Below are positions 45,829 to 54,522 of a stretch of 64,000 bases of DNA, one piece after another. The notes beneath the pieces were generated by a model that saw only the letters and a list, made by a program, of their open reading frames with translations, had not been told where the DNA came from and searched no databases. How positions within the stretch are numbered: position 1 is the stretch's first letter; the number at the start of each line of letters is the position of its first letter. Source of the DNA: Chryseolinea lacunae (GTDB lineage: Bacteria; Bacteroidota; Bacteroidia; Cytophagales; Cyclobacteriaceae); the NCBI RefSeq assembly GCF_016735595.1, contig NZ_JAERRB010000008.1, forward strand, positions 247,303 through 311,302. Reading direction: 5' to 3'. The position numbers were made by a program, and so were the translations under genes.

Positions 45829-46563
45829 ATGCGCATACTGGTAACCAACGACGATGGCATTTACAGCCCCGGCATCTCAGCACTTGCCCGCATTGCATCG
45901 CGCTTTGGCGAAGTGAGGGTCGTGGCACCCGATGTGGAACAGTCGTCTATGGGGCACGCCATCACGGCATCGCGCCCTTTGTTTTATAAAAAATCGCCGG
46001 TGAATTTTGACGGCCTCGATGCCTATCGCGTCAACGGCACACCCGCCGATTGTGTGGCGCTGGGCTCACACATGTCGAAGATTGATGTGGTGTTGTCGGG
46101 CATTAACATGGGCTCCAACTTAGGCAACTCCATGTGGCATTCGGGAACACTCGCGGGTGCGAAGCAGGCCGTGTTGCTTGGCATGAAGGGCATTGCACTG
46201 AGCACACCTGCGGGAAATTCGGAACCCGATTTCGAAAAACTAGAACCCTATGTGGCCAAGGTGCTTGAACTCCTGCTCGAAAACCCCGACCTGACCCTGG
46301 CCAACGTGAACTTCCCTACCGACCCAACCGGCATTCAATGGACACGCCAGGCCGTGCAACAATACGACGGCAAGATTGTGCCCGGCACCGACCCCATGGG
46401 GCGCAAGCACTATTGGTTCACGGTGGTGCCTTTGGAAGATCCCGAGCAAGGAACAGATCGCTGGGCCGTGGATCATGGTTTTGTATCGATAACACCACTA
46501 CGGCTCGACTTAACTAACGAAAAAGAACTGACAGCATTGCTGCAAAAAACACCGGTGCATTGA
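45829..46563 (+). CDS. surE: 5'/3'-nucleotidase SurE
   Basis: A 244-residue survival protein SurE, a metal-dependent phosphatase that removes phosphate from nucleoside 5'- or 3'-monophosphates. The beginning MRILVTNDDGIYSPGI has the metal-binding Asp-Asp; the conserved SSMGHAIT, SGINMGSNLGNSMWHSGTLAGA and NVNFP blocks are all intact, and the length matches E. coli SurE (253). In E. coli it is with pcm and rpoS; here it stands alone, divergent from the lipid kinase. Cytoplasmic. Confidence 0.96.
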   Translation: MRILVTNDDGIYSPGISALARIASRFGEVRVVAPDVEQSSMGHAITASRPLFYKKSPVNFDGLDAYRVNGTPADCVALGSHMSKIDVVLSGINMGSNLGNSMWHSGTLAGAKQAVLLGMKGIALSTPAGNSEPDFEKLEPYVAKVLELLLENPDLTLANVNFPTDPTGIQWTRQAVQQYDGKIVPGTDPMGRKHYWFTVVPLEDPEQGTDRWAVDHGFVSITPLRLDLTNEKELTALLQKTPVH

Positions 46564-46761
46564 GACATCGAACACACGTCATTCCATTTGCTTTACGAAT
46601 GGAACTTCAAACTGTGGAAAAGTTTTCTGCCTGCCATCGGTTTGGGGAAAGTCTTCACAAGCAAAATCATCCACATCAGTTTAAAACACGCTGCATTCGA
46701 TGATTATGAATGTGGTATGTGGTTTGAATAATTCGACATGTACTATAAACCAATTTGTATT

Positions 46762-47175
46762 ATGAAAAAGTTAACCCTCGTGGCTGTGATGCTTTGTATG
46801 GCATTTGCGGCCGCTCTTGCACAAGAACCCGCGGTCATGTTCAGCAACAAACCCGGATGGCATAAGATTGGCGAAGTGAAAGCCGATTTCAAAATGGAAA
46901 ACGAATCGATCTCCGTATTGGGAGCCGACAAGTTCAAATCCATCCTCCTGAAAGTGACTGACGCGCCCATCAACATTGCGGACATAGAAGTGATCTACGA
47001 GTCGGGCGACAAAGAAAAGATCAACGTGAAAAACGAATTGAAAGCCAATGCCGAAACGCGCGTGATCGATCTTAAAACACCCAATCAGGAAATCAAAAAG
47101 GTGGTGTTCACCTACAAGACACTTCCGAACAGCAAGGCCGACAAAGCTCATGTGGAGCTTTACGGTTTAAAATAA
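46762..47175 (+). CDS. secreted DUF2541-like protein
   Basis: A 137-residue exported protein. Start 46762 gives the signal peptide MKKLTLVAVMLCMAFAAALA; an ATG eight codons upstream would spoil it. The mature part is an all-beta domain with the pattern GWHKIGEVKADF, VTDAPINIADIEVIYESG and a final ADKAHVELYGLK that resembles DUF2541 proteins of unknown function. Periplasmic, with no lipobox. It stands alone with a strong terminator behind it. Family similarity is from memory and moderate. Confidence 0.7.
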   Translation: MKKLTLVAVMLCMAFAAALAQEPAVMFSNKPGWHKIGEVKADFKMENESISVLGADKFKSILLKVTDAPINIADIEVIYESGDKEKINVKNELKANAETRVIDLKTPNQEIKKVVFTYKTLPNSKADKAHVELYGLK

Positions 47176-47203
47176 CGAAGTTTGATTTCGATCCCCGTTT
47201 CAC

Positions 47204-47241
47204 AAGAGGGCGTACTGGAGAGTCGCCCTCTTTCTTTTTTA
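47204..47241 (+). terminator. rho-independent terminator after the DUF2541-like gene
   Basis: AAGAGGGCG (47204-47212) pairs with CGCCCTCTT (47224-47232), loop of 11, followed by TCTTTTTT. It lies 28 bases after the stop codon. Confidence 0.88.
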
Positions 47242-47293
47242 TCGCCATTTCAACCGGTTGTATGGCACTACCATTTTTTCGTTAGAGAAAGTG

Positions 47294-47301
47294 TAATTTT
47301 G
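47294..47301 (+). promoter_or_regulatory. Bacteroidota -7 promoter box for lgt
   Basis: TAATTTTG matches TAnnTTTG, 43 bases upstream of the lgt ATG and just behind the previous gene's terminator. Confidence 0.55.
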
Positions 47302-47344
47302 AAGCCGGTAACGATACTTATACGCGTTACCCTTCATAATACCT

Positions 47345-48175
47345 ATGACCTCAGCCTTGCCTGCCTACATTATTTGGGACATGAATCCCGATATCTTCAC
47401 CATTCCGTTTCTCAATCATCCGCTCCGCTGGTATGGCATTTTGTTCGCTGTCGGTTTTTTTCTGGGACAGCAGGTCATGTATTACATCTACCGCAAAGAA
47501 GGCAGGTCTCCGGGAGAAATTGATACCCTGACCATCTATTCCGTAGTAGCCACCGTGCTCGGCGCGCGTTTGGGACATGTGCTGTTCTACGACCCGGCCT
47601 ACTATTTCAGCAATCCACTAAAAATATTGGCCACGTGGGAAGGTGGGTTGGCCAGTCATGGCGGGGTTATCGGCATGGCCATCGCGCTCTATCTGTTTGC
47701 ACGAAAAACCAACGTGCCCTTCCTGTGGATAGTGGACCGCATCGCCATTGCAGGATGTTTAGCAGGCGCGGCCATCCGGATGGGCAACCTCACCAATTCC
47801 GAAATGGTGGGCATTCCCACCACGATGCCGTGGGGGTTCATCTTTACATTGGTCGACGACGTGCCACGTCATCCTGCTCAACTCTATGAAGCCCTGTATT
47901 GCCTCGCACTTTTTGGATTGCTTTTCTGGATGTGGTTTCGCTTCCGCGACACTATGCGAAACGGTTTCATCTTCGGCTGGTTCCTCATCATTCTCTTCTC
48001 GCTTCGCTTCGTCGACGAGTTTCTCAAGGTGAACCAGGAAGCCTTTGAAGACACCATGGTGCTGAACATGGGGCAACTGCTCAGCATTCCCCTTGTGTTG
48101 ACAGGCATTGTCATCCTCATTGTTACCGCCCGTCAGAAGAAGGCCCGCGCCGAAGACGAACTGAAGGAAGCGTGA
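47345..48175 (+). CDS. lgt: prolipoprotein diacylglyceryl transferase
   Basis: A 276-residue inner-membrane enzyme with about seven helices that moves diacylglycerol from phosphatidylglycerol to the lipobox Cys of prolipoproteins, the first step of lipoprotein maturation. Signatures: LRWYGILFAVGFFLG (helix 1 with the conserved RWYG), GGLASHGGVIG with the catalytic His, IRMGNLTNSEMVG, the Bacteroidota form of the Lgt signature, and RHPAQLYEAL. It serves the several lipoproteins of this window, for example the dioxygenase at 50087. The start gives the usual short periplasmic lead MTSALPAYIIWDMNPDIF. Confidence 0.96.
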   Translation: MTSALPAYIIWDMNPDIFTIPFLNHPLRWYGILFAVGFFLGQQVMYYIYRKEGRSPGEIDTLTIYSVVATVLGARLGHVLFYDPAYYFSNPLKILATWEGGLASHGGVIGMAIALYLFARKTNVPFLWIVDRIAIAGCLAGAAIRMGNLTNSEMVGIPTTMPWGFIFTLVDDVPRHPAQLYEALYCLALFGLLFWMWFRFRDTMRNGFIFGWFLIILFSLRFVDEFLKVNQEAFEDTMVLNMGQLLSIPLVLTGIVILIVTARQKKARAEDELKEA

Positions 48176-48220
48176 GCTGAAAAATCCGGACCACGACACA
48201 CGTTCCTTCATTGTTCGCAT

Positions 48221-48228
48221 TACCTTTG
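48221..48228 (+). promoter_or_regulatory. Bacteroidota -7 promoter box for the thioesterase gene
   Basis: TACCTTTG matches TAnnTTTG and ends only 6 bases before the ATG at 48235, so the mRNA would be nearly leaderless. It also shows that an in-frame start at 48211 is unlikely. Confidence 0.55.
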
Positions 48229-48234
48229 CACACC

Positions 48235-48624
48235 ATGTCTGCACAAAATCCATTCCCTCACACCTTGCTTGTGTCGCCCGCCGACATCGACGACATGGGA
48301 CACGTGAACAACGTGGTGTATGTGCGTTGGGTGCAGGATGTGGCCGCAGCACATTGGAATGCCCTTGCGTCGGAGGAATTAAAGGCAAAATATGCCTGGG
48401 TGGTATTGAGACATGAAGTGGACTATAAACGTCCCGCATTCCTCCACGATGATGTAGTGGGCTACACCTGGGTAGGCGAATTTCACGGCGCACGCTTCGA
48501 GCGTTTTGTCACACTCAAAGCCAACGGAAAAATGGTGGCCGAAGCCAAAACCATGTGGTGCCTGCTGGACGCAAAAACACTTCGCCCCACGCGCGTAACG
48601 GAAGAAATCACGTCGTTGTTATAA
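48235..48624 (+). CDS. acyl-CoA thioesterase, 4HBT hotdog fold
   Basis: A 129-residue hotdog-fold protein of the 4-hydroxybenzoyl-CoA thioesterase/YbgC type, which hydrolyses acyl-CoA thioesters. The catalytic Asp/His stretch DIDDMGHVNNVVYVRWVQD near the N-terminus and LRHEVDYKRPAFLHDDVV are typical; the protein normally works as a tetramer in the cytoplasm. Start 48235 (MSAQNPFPHTLL) follows a -7 box directly. It lies 20 bases before the aldo/keto reductase gene on the same strand and may be cotranscribed. Substrate chain unknown. Confidence 0.92.
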   Translation: MSAQNPFPHTLLVSPADIDDMGHVNNVVYVRWVQDVAAAHWNALASEELKAKYAWVVLRHEVDYKRPAFLHDDVVGYTWVGEFHGARFERFVTLKANGKMVAEAKTMWCLLDAKTLRPTRVTEEITSLL

Positions 48625-48643
48625 ATCAAAACCAGACAACACT

Positions 48644-49543
48644 ATGCAGTATAAACCCCTGGGAACATCCAACCTGAATGTGAGTGTGGTTGGCTTTGGA
48701 TGCATGTCGCTTACAGGAAGCGATCAGGAGAACAGCGCCCTGCTGAAAGAAGCTGTTCAAAAAGGAATAAATTATTTCGACACAGCCGACATCTATCAGC
48801 ACGGCGAAAATGAAACCACGGTAGGAAAAGCATTGGCCGGTGTGCGGCAACAGATCATACTCGCCACCAAGGCAGGAAATGTATGGAAGGCCGATGGCAG
48901 TGGCTTGGACTGGAATCCCTCAAAGGCACACATTCTTCAGGCCGCCGAGCAAAGTCTGAAGCGCCTCAACACCGACTACATCGATCTCTACCAACTGCAC
49001 GGCGGCACGATCAACGACAACATCGACGATACCCTTGAAGCCTTTGAGCTACTGAAAGCACAGGGCAAGATCAGGCACTATGGCATTTCTTCGATTCGCC
49101 CCAATGTGATTCGTGAGTATTGCCAGCGATCTGCCATCGTGAGCGTGATGATGCAGTATAGTTTGCTGGATCGTCGCCCCGAAGAAGCCTGCCTGGCGTT
49201 GCTCCAACAACACAACATCAGCGTCGTGGTTCGGGGCAGCGTTGCCAGCGGATTGCTCGCGGGCAAGCCTGCAAAATCATATCTCGACTATACCGAAACA
49301 CACGTGAAGGTAATGGCCGATGCACTACAGGCTATCGCCAAGAGCAAACATGTGCCTTCATCGGAAGTTGCTATTCAATATGTATTGGCCAATCCCGCCG
49401 TTGCATCTGCTGTGGTGGGCATTCGCACGCCGGCACAATTGAACGAAGCCTTACAAGCCGCGGCAGCCACGCCCCTGGCCGCAACCGAACTCATTGCGCT
49501 GCAACAGGCGTTGCATCCCAATACATACCGCGACCATCGTTGA
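48644..49543 (+). CDS. aldo/keto reductase
   Basis: A 299-residue NADPH-dependent aldo/keto reductase (TIM barrel). The catalytic tetrad is visible: Asp and Tyr in NYFDTADIYQHGENE, Lys in ILATKAGNVW, His in DLYQLHGG. The conserved GFGCMSLTG start and the C-terminal AVVGIRTPAQLNEAL cofactor loop complete the fold. It is of the general aryl-alcohol/potassium-channel-beta-like branch; the substrate is not known. The last 53 bases overlap the end of the convergent gene at 49491. Confidence 0.94.
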   Translation: MQYKPLGTSNLNVSVVGFGCMSLTGSDQENSALLKEAVQKGINYFDTADIYQHGENETTVGKALAGVRQQIILATKAGNVWKADGSGLDWNPSKAHILQAAEQSLKRLNTDYIDLYQLHGGTINDNIDDTLEAFELLKAQGKIRHYGISSIRPNVIREYCQRSAIVSVMMQYSLLDRRPEEACLALLQQHNISVVVRGSVASGLLAGKPAKSYLDYTETHVKVMADALQAIAKSKHVPSSEVAIQYVLANPAVASAVVGIRTPAQLNEALQAAAATPLAATELIALQQALHPNTYRDHR

Positions 49544-50069
49544 ACATGCCTGCGCCCCACACTTTGTACTGACTAATGCTCAGGTTGGGTTGCATCTTCA
49601 CCATAAGCGTGTTGCACGACGTTGACGCGTGGTCGGGCAACGATGCGTCTTTCGACAACAGCAACTGGTCGCCCACCACTTCAAACAGGGTCAACAGTTC
49701 CGTCTCGTAGGTTAGCGACACACAATGGGCCGCCTTGCTTTTGAAGTCGGAGGCCACAATATCAAACGTATAGTTCGCAAAGGGTATGTTGACGGCTTGC
49801 AACGTGTCGTGCAGCCCTGGGATGAGATTGTTCAGATCGCGCAGGTAGAGCCCAATGGCAAACGCCACCTTGTAGGGCAGGTTTTGTTTTGCCTTGGGCA
49901 CATTCGTTTTCAAATCGTGCCAGTTGGTGTAAAGGTTCGCCGCATTGTAGGTTTGCATCTGCATGAGCAGCTCGCTGTAGGAATCGTTGAACACGTTGCG
50001 CGCAAAATCGCCGGGCGTGTTCTTGTCAATCACTTGCCGGTAAACCAGTTTGATTTGTGCTTTGGGCAT
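49491..50069 (-). CDS. hypothetical protein (192 aa) beside the dioxygenase
   Basis: A protein without signal peptide beginning MPKAQIKLVYRQVIDKNTPG. It is mixed helix and strand with aromatic-rich stretches (SELLMQMQTYNAANLYTNWHDL, FANYTFDIVASDF) and a polar end. I recognise no family. It is 17 bases downstream of the intradiol dioxygenase gene on the same strand, so the two form an operon. Its last 17 codons overlap the 3' end of the convergent aldo/keto reductase. The overlap means one of the two transcripts would be antisense to the other's end. Confidence 0.7.
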   Translation of the reverse strand: MPKAQIKLVYRQVIDKNTPGDFARNVFNDSYSELLMQMQTYNAANLYTNWHDLKTNVPKAKQNLPYKVAFAIGLYLRDLNNLIPGLHDTLQAVNIPFANYTFDIVASDFKSKAAHCVSLTYETELLTLFEVVGDQLLLSKDASLPDHASTSCNTLMVKMQPNLSISQYKVWGAGMFNDGRGMYWDATPVAAQ

Positions 50070-50086
50070 AGTATCAAAATTTTAAA

Positions 50087-50803
50087 TCAGGCTGAAACAA
50101 AAATGGTGTGGGTGAGTGTGTAGCCGCCCGTAGCAGCGTTTGCCACAACAGTGGCCAGCTCGTTGTCAAGCGAATCCTTGATGATGGAATCCGAAGTGTT
50201 CTTGGTGGAGTTCTGTCCGTGGGCAGAATAGAGCGAAGTCTTATACACTTCGGTGTTGATGTCTTCGGGGAATGCAATCTGTGAAGTGAGCTTCAGCGAT
50301 GTGCCCACATACACCTGCACGTGAATGTGCGTTACACGCCCGGTGTACCATCCGGGATAAATTGTTTTGAACGTCACTTCACCTTTGTCGTTTGCATATT
50401 GAAGTCCGCGGCAAAACACCAGCGCCGAATTGTTTTGCGTGCCCAGATAGCCGGAGTTGCTGTAGCCGGAATAATAACCGTCTTTGTCGCAATGCCAGAT
50501 GTCTACGCGCGCATTGGCCAGCACGTTGCAGCTGTCGTTCACATTCTTCACCACCAGGGTCATGTCGAGCTGAAGACCGGTTTTGCCATCGGTGATGTCG
50601 ACGCGTTGTATGGACGAACCGCGGCTGGCATACAGCGGATAAGGACCATCGGTTTCGGTGTCGGTCACCGTGCAGTCGCCCGACGTAGTGTTGTCGGTAT
50701 CGGTTGGGTCAGTTGCCGTCACATCTTCTTCGCGACACGACGCGATGAGCGGAACCATGAAGCCGGTAAAACCAAGGCTTTTCAAAAACTCTTTTCTTTC
50801 CAT
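50087..50803 (-). CDS. intradiol ring-cleavage dioxygenase, lipoprotein type
   Basis: A 238-residue protein of the protocatechuate 3,4-dioxygenase/catechol 1,2-dioxygenase family, which opens aromatic diols between the two hydroxyls using Fe(III). Start 50803 (MERKEFLKSLGFTGFMVP) yields a signal ending in the lipobox IASC, so it is probably an exported lipoprotein, unlike the cytoplasmic classical enzymes. The Fe ligands are all present: Tyr55 in DGPYPLY, Tyr153 in YPGWYTGR, and His159 and His161 in THIHVQV; the loop between the second Tyr and first His is short. A Thr/Asp-rich linker follows the lipobox. It leads an operon with a 192-residue unknown. Substrate unknown. Confidence 0.92.
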   Translation of the reverse strand: MERKEFLKSLGFTGFMVPLIASCREEDVTATDPTDTDNTTSGDCTVTDTETDGPYPLYASRGSSIQRVDITDGKTGLQLDMTLVVKNVNDSCNVLANARVDIWHCDKDGYYSGYSNSGYLGTQNNSALVFCRGLQYANDKGEVTFKTIYPGWYTGRVTHIHVQVYVGTSLKLTSQIAFPEDINTEVYKTSLYSAHGQNSTKNTSDSIIKDSLDNELATVVANAATGGYTLTHTIFVSA

Positions 50804-51335
50804 AGGGGATTCTGTTTTAGGGATCACAAGATCGATATGCGAACTAACGCAATCGTAACCCCACATGACATAGTCACCTGCTGGGTTATAGACCAATCTT
50901 CTTAATTCTGCGATGAATAAAAAGCCGCTTCACGACGCTTTTCACGCGTGTTGTAGCGACGAAATCGGATGACTTCACTACCACCTTCGTGGAATCAAAG
51001 ACCAAACATCCATATCCTGCGAAGGCCCGCCGGAGGGATTCAAAAGCCTGCATTTCACCTGTCAAGATCCAATCAAGGTCCCCCTCATCCCAACCCTGCA
51101 AGGGCACACCCCCGGTTCCGGAGGTTTTGACTTACGGTTTGCAGGGTCTGATAAATCGATTCTACCGCACGGGGTCCGACACGCGCTGCAATCTTTTGCA
51201 TCGTGGCTGAGAGCCGGTTACAGGGTTATCAGAATGGTTCATTCTTCCGTGTTAACGATATGTAGTTTTTGATCAATGGTCTGTTTTGGTCGCGCCCTTC
51301 CGCGTATCTTGCTAGAGCATTACCCTAAACTATCC
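50804..51335. other. 532-bp divergent intergenic region with a possible dispersed repeat
   Basis: A minus-strand frame runs through 51107-50886 (73 codons from its ATG, open further upstream), reading GWDEGDLDWILTGEMQAFE and SSDFVATTRVKSVVKRLF. It has no ribosome site and I do not trust it as a gene. A 9-base perfect inverted repeat ACCCTGCAA/TTGCAGGGT lies at 51093-51101 and 51139-51147. The block may be a dispersed intergenic element. A TATCTTGC box at 51305 could be the promoter of the next gene. Confidence 0.4.
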
Positions 51336-53201
51336 ATGAAAAAAATTATACCCCTTGTAGTAGCCCTGCTCTGGTTGGCTCCGCAAGCCTTCGCACAATC
51401 GTTCAATGCCCGTCCGGGCGGAACACAAAAACCGGTGTTGCACGGAAGCCATTGGATGGCCATCACGGGCAAACCATTGGCGGCCACAGCTGGTGCCATA
51501 ACGTTTCAAAAAGGTGGCAACGCCGTTGACGCAGCCTGCGCCATGCTCGCCTCCACATGCACCATGTGGGATGTATTGAGCTGGGGTGGAGAAACACAAG
51601 CCCTCATCTACAATCCGAAAACCGGAAAAGTGATTGGCATCAATGCGCTGGGTGTTGCGCCCACCGGAGCCACGCCCGAGTTCTTCAAAGGCAAGGGCAT
51701 GAACTTCCCGCCGGAATACGGACCGCTTGCCGCTGTGACCCCCGGAACACCCGGAGGCCTGTGCCTCATGCTTGCTGAATATGGCACGATGAGTCTGAAA
51801 GACGTGCTTGCCCCTGCGATGACACTTGCCGAAGGCTATGCCATTGAAGGGCAAACCGCCAACGCCATGGAGCGTGGCAAAGACCGCATCAAAGAATGGC
51901 CCTATTCTAAAGCCGTTTTCCTCCCCCACCTGGGCCAACCCCGCGAAGCACCTGAAGCCGGCGAAATTTTCCGTCAAGCCGATTTGCTCGAGACCTTGAA
52001 GAAGATGGTGGACGCCGAACAACAGGCGTTGAAGAAAGGCAAGTCGCGCAAGGAAGCAATCTATGCCGCCTCCGAACGTTTCTACAAAGGCGACATCGCC
52101 AAAGAGTTTGTGCGCGGCGCGCAGGAACAAGGCGGCCTCATCACCCTGAGCGACCTCGCCACCTGGAAACCAAAAGTGGAAGAACCGCTGAAGGTGAACT
52201 ACAAAGGCATCGACGTCTACAAACTTTCGCAGTGGACACAAGGCCCCGCGCTGTTGCAGTCGCTGAACATCCTGGAGAATTTCGACCTGAAAGCGATGGG
52301 CTTCAACTCGGCACGTTACATTCACACACTCTATCAAACCATGAACCTCGCCTTTGCCGATCGCGACTTCTACTATGGCGATCCGGCGGTGGCTCCCGAA
52401 GAGCCCATCCAAGGCCTGCTCTCGAAAGACTACGCCAAAGAAAGAGCGAAGTCCATTCGGTGGGACAAGAACGATGTGAAGGCCGGTCCCGGCGATCCCT
52501 ATCCTTTCGAAGGAAAAATCAATCCCTATCCTGAGTATATCAAGAACTGGGGTCAGGCATCCTTGAACAAACCCGTGTCGCCTCTCGACGATCGTTACCT
52601 CGATCAGTTTTTGTTGGGCACCACTTCCGTGGAAGCGGCCGACCAGGAAGGATGGGTAGTGTCGATCACCCCCAGTGGCGGATGGTTGCCTGCCTGCATT
52701 GCCGGCAAGACCGGCGTGGGCATGAGCCAACGCATGCAGAGTTTTGTGACCGACCCGAAGCTCAATCCTTTCAACGTGGTGGCACCGGGCAAACAACCCC
52801 GCGTCACGCTCACCCCAACCCTGGCCATGAAAGACAACAAACCCTTCCTGTCGTTTGCCGTGCAGGGGGGTGACTCACAAGATCAAAACCTGTTGCAGTT
52901 CTTCCTGAACATTGTGGAGTTCGGCATGAACGTGCAGGAAGCTGCCGAGGCACCAAACATCAACACCTATCAAATGTATTTGTCGCTGGGTGGTGAAGAC
53001 CGTAAACCAAAGCCGGGCGCCATTTTGTTACAGTCGTCCACACCGGAATGGATCCGCAAAGAACTTTTTCAGATGGGCTATAAGATGACTTTTGACGAAC
53101 GTACTTCCGGTCCCATCAACGCCATCTATTTCGATTGGCAGCACAAGACTTTCTGGGGTGGTTCAAGCAATCACGGCGAGGATTACGGCATCGGCTGGTA
53201 G
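51336..53201 (+). CDS. gamma-glutamyltransferase
   Basis: A 621-residue periplasmic N-terminal-nucleophile hydrolase that transfers or hydrolyses gamma-glutamyl groups of glutathione and related peptides. Start 51336 gives the signal peptide MKKIIPLVVALLWLAPQAFA; the ATG at 51276 is upstream of the promoter-like box. Large-subunit blocks FQKGGNAVDAACAML and AAVTPGTPGGLCLML are present. Self-cleavage should occur before Thr429 in FLLGTTSVEAADQEG, the position of the TTH nucleophile of E. coli Ggt, though the His after the Thr pair is replaced by Ser. The small-subunit GGW loop (SPSGGW-like, TPSGGWLP) replaces the usual TLN. Single gene with its own terminator. Confidence 0.92.
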   Translation: MKKIIPLVVALLWLAPQAFAQSFNARPGGTQKPVLHGSHWMAITGKPLAATAGAITFQKGGNAVDAACAMLASTCTMWDVLSWGGETQALIYNPKTGKVIGINALGVAPTGATPEFFKGKGMNFPPEYGPLAAVTPGTPGGLCLMLAEYGTMSLKDVLAPAMTLAEGYAIEGQTANAMERGKDRIKEWPYSKAVFLPHLGQPREAPEAGEIFRQADLLETLKKMVDAEQQALKKGKSRKEAIYAASERFYKGDIAKEFVRGAQEQGGLITLSDLATWKPKVEEPLKVNYKGIDVYKLSQWTQGPALLQSLNILENFDLKAMGFNSARYIHTLYQTMNLAFADRDFYYGDPAVAPEEPIQGLLSKDYAKERAKSIRWDKNDVKAGPGDPYPFEGKINPYPEYIKNWGQASLNKPVSPLDDRYLDQFLLGTTSVEAADQEGWVVSITPSGGWLPACIAGKTGVGMSQRMQSFVTDPKLNPFNVVAPGKQPRVTLTPTLAMKDNKPFLSFAVQGGDSQDQNLLQFFLNIVEFGMNVQEAAEAPNINTYQMYLSLGGEDRKPKPGAILLQSSTPEWIRKELFQMGYKMTFDERTSGPINAIYFDWQHKTFWGGSSNHGEDYGIGW

Positions 53202-53229
53202 GCACTCCGCTTACGTCAATTAATCATTT

Positions 53230-53279
53230 GCCCTGAAACAGATGTTGATAACCCAACCATCTGTTTCAGGGCATTTTTA
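53230..53279. terminator. bidirectional terminator between ggt and the receiver gene
   Basis: A perfect 15-base stem: 53230-53244 with 53258-53272, loop of 13, followed by TTTTT on the plus strand. It lies between two convergent genes. Confidence 0.9.
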
Positions 53280-53293
53280 TTCTGGCAAATTCA

Positions 53294-53701
53294 CTACGCT
53301 GTTTTCCGCATGTTCGTGTCGCCGGTGTTCAACACGGCCTCGATGCAATCCAACAAGTCCTGTCTGTGAAATGGTTTTCGCAGAAACAGCGCAGCGCCTG
53401 CATTCTCTGCTTTGCGCTGCACCTCGGGATCGCCCGACATAATAACAACCGGGATGGATCGTGTGTGTTCTTTCAGTTTCAGAAATTTGCAAAGGGCCAC
53501 GCCGTGGATGGCAGGCATAAAATTATCCAACACAAACACATCGGGCAGTGCATAGTTCTCTGCCACGATGGCGGTGCCTTCCGTTGTGTCGACTGCATAG
53601 CCCGCCTGTAGCAGGATGCTTTTCAGCATACCTTGCGAATCGGGGTCGTCTTCGATGAGCATTATTTTTTTGAGTTCTCTCTCTCCGGTCATTCTGGTCA
53701 T
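53294..53701 (-). CDS. single-domain response regulator
   Basis: A 135-residue stand-alone CheY-like receiver. Start 53701 (MTRMTGERELKKIMLIE) or the ATG three codons later is preferred to the far upstream ATG at 53989, which would overlap the next gene on the other strand. The acidic pair is in LIEDDPDSQG, the phosphoacceptor is Asp59 in VFVLDNFMP, then VVIMSGDPE with the conserved Ser, and Lys in LFLRKPF. No output domain. It could take phosphate from a hybrid kinase such as the one at 2382 through its HPt domain; no kinase is adjacent. Confidence 0.92.
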   Translation of the reverse strand: MTRMTGERELKKIMLIEDDPDSQGMLKSILLQAGYAVDTTEGTAIVAENYALPDVFVLDNFMPAIHGVALCKFLKLKEHTRSIPVVIMSGDPEVQRKAENAGAALFLRKPFHRQDLLDCIEAVLNTGDTNMRKTA

Positions 53702-53954
53702 TTTTTTAATACAAGCCACTCTCGTTATCGTGGACAGAGAAAATTTTATGCCGGATATTTTACGGACCTTCCTCACAGGGAACACCGCCGTGACGAAAAA
53801 GAATATTGTAGATAATTCACCACGCACAATCAAAGAGTGTTGACATAAGTGGGCGCCTGTGCAAATGAATCGTTTCAGTATTATCTTCGTTGCACGATAT
53901 CTTTTTTCGCATACGCATGTTTTTTCAGGTCTCATTCTTAATCTTCCAACTGAA

Positions 53955-54359
53955 ATGAACAACATCAACGTAACCCCCATCGGCGTCATTCACTCATCAT
54001 TGAAATCGCTCGACGACTGCCCGTTGCAGGGAAACGAAGGCGCGCCCGAAGCCCTCGTCGAAATCCATGCGCCATACGCCGAGGCATTGCAAGGCGTGCA
54101 GGCCGGCAACAAAATTCTGGTGATCACCTGGTTGCATGCCGCCGACCGGAGTGTGCTCAAATGTTATCCACGCAACGAAACCACCGCACCTTATGTCGGC
54201 GTGTTTGCCACACGATCGCCCGACCGTCCCAATCCTCTCGGCCTACATCCCGTGAAGGTGATGGAAGTGCTGGACGGAAACCAACTTAGGGTACACCCGC
54301 TGGAAGCGCTCGACGGAACACCCGTGGTAGACATCAAGCCCGACATCAGCGCACGTTGA
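53955..54359 (+). CDS. TrmO/TsaA-like tRNA methyltransferase domain protein
   Basis: A 134-residue protein of the TsaA/VirR (UPF0066) family; the characterised member TrmO methylates N6-threonylcarbamoyladenosine at position 37 of tRNAs using S-adenosylmethionine. Signature: IGVIHSSLKSLDDCP near the start and FATRSPDRPNPLGLHPVKV, which binds the cofactor. It lacks the C-terminal domain of E. coli TrmO (235 residues), as many short homologues do. Start 53955 (MNNINVTPIGVIHS) fits the family; an upstream ATG at 53859 would add an unlikely leader. Divergent from the receiver gene. Confidence 0.85.
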   Translation: MNNINVTPIGVIHSSLKSLDDCPLQGNEGAPEALVEIHAPYAEALQGVQAGNKILVITWLHAADRSVLKCYPRNETTAPYVGVFATRSPDRPNPLGLHPVKVMEVLDGNQLRVHPLEALDGTPVVDIKPDISAR

Positions 54360-54522
54360 CGCTTTCGCAGAATATGCGGTCTTATCCCTTCCTAACCCTG
54401 CATTGACCTGCAAACGGAATGACTGATGTTGTAACGCAGCCGCGAAAACTTATTGAACGTGGCGTTTTATACACGTCTTCTTTGTAATTTCAGTCACCCA
54501 TTTCAAATTTACCCTCTCTTGT

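Noticed and set aside
46579..46604. Small inverted repeat TTCCATT/AATGGAA after surE as terminator
   Set aside because: Only 7 bp and no T-run on either strand.
51330..52796. 488-codon minus-strand frame under the gamma-glutamyltransferase gene
   Set aside because: Antisense shadow; no recognisable motifs.
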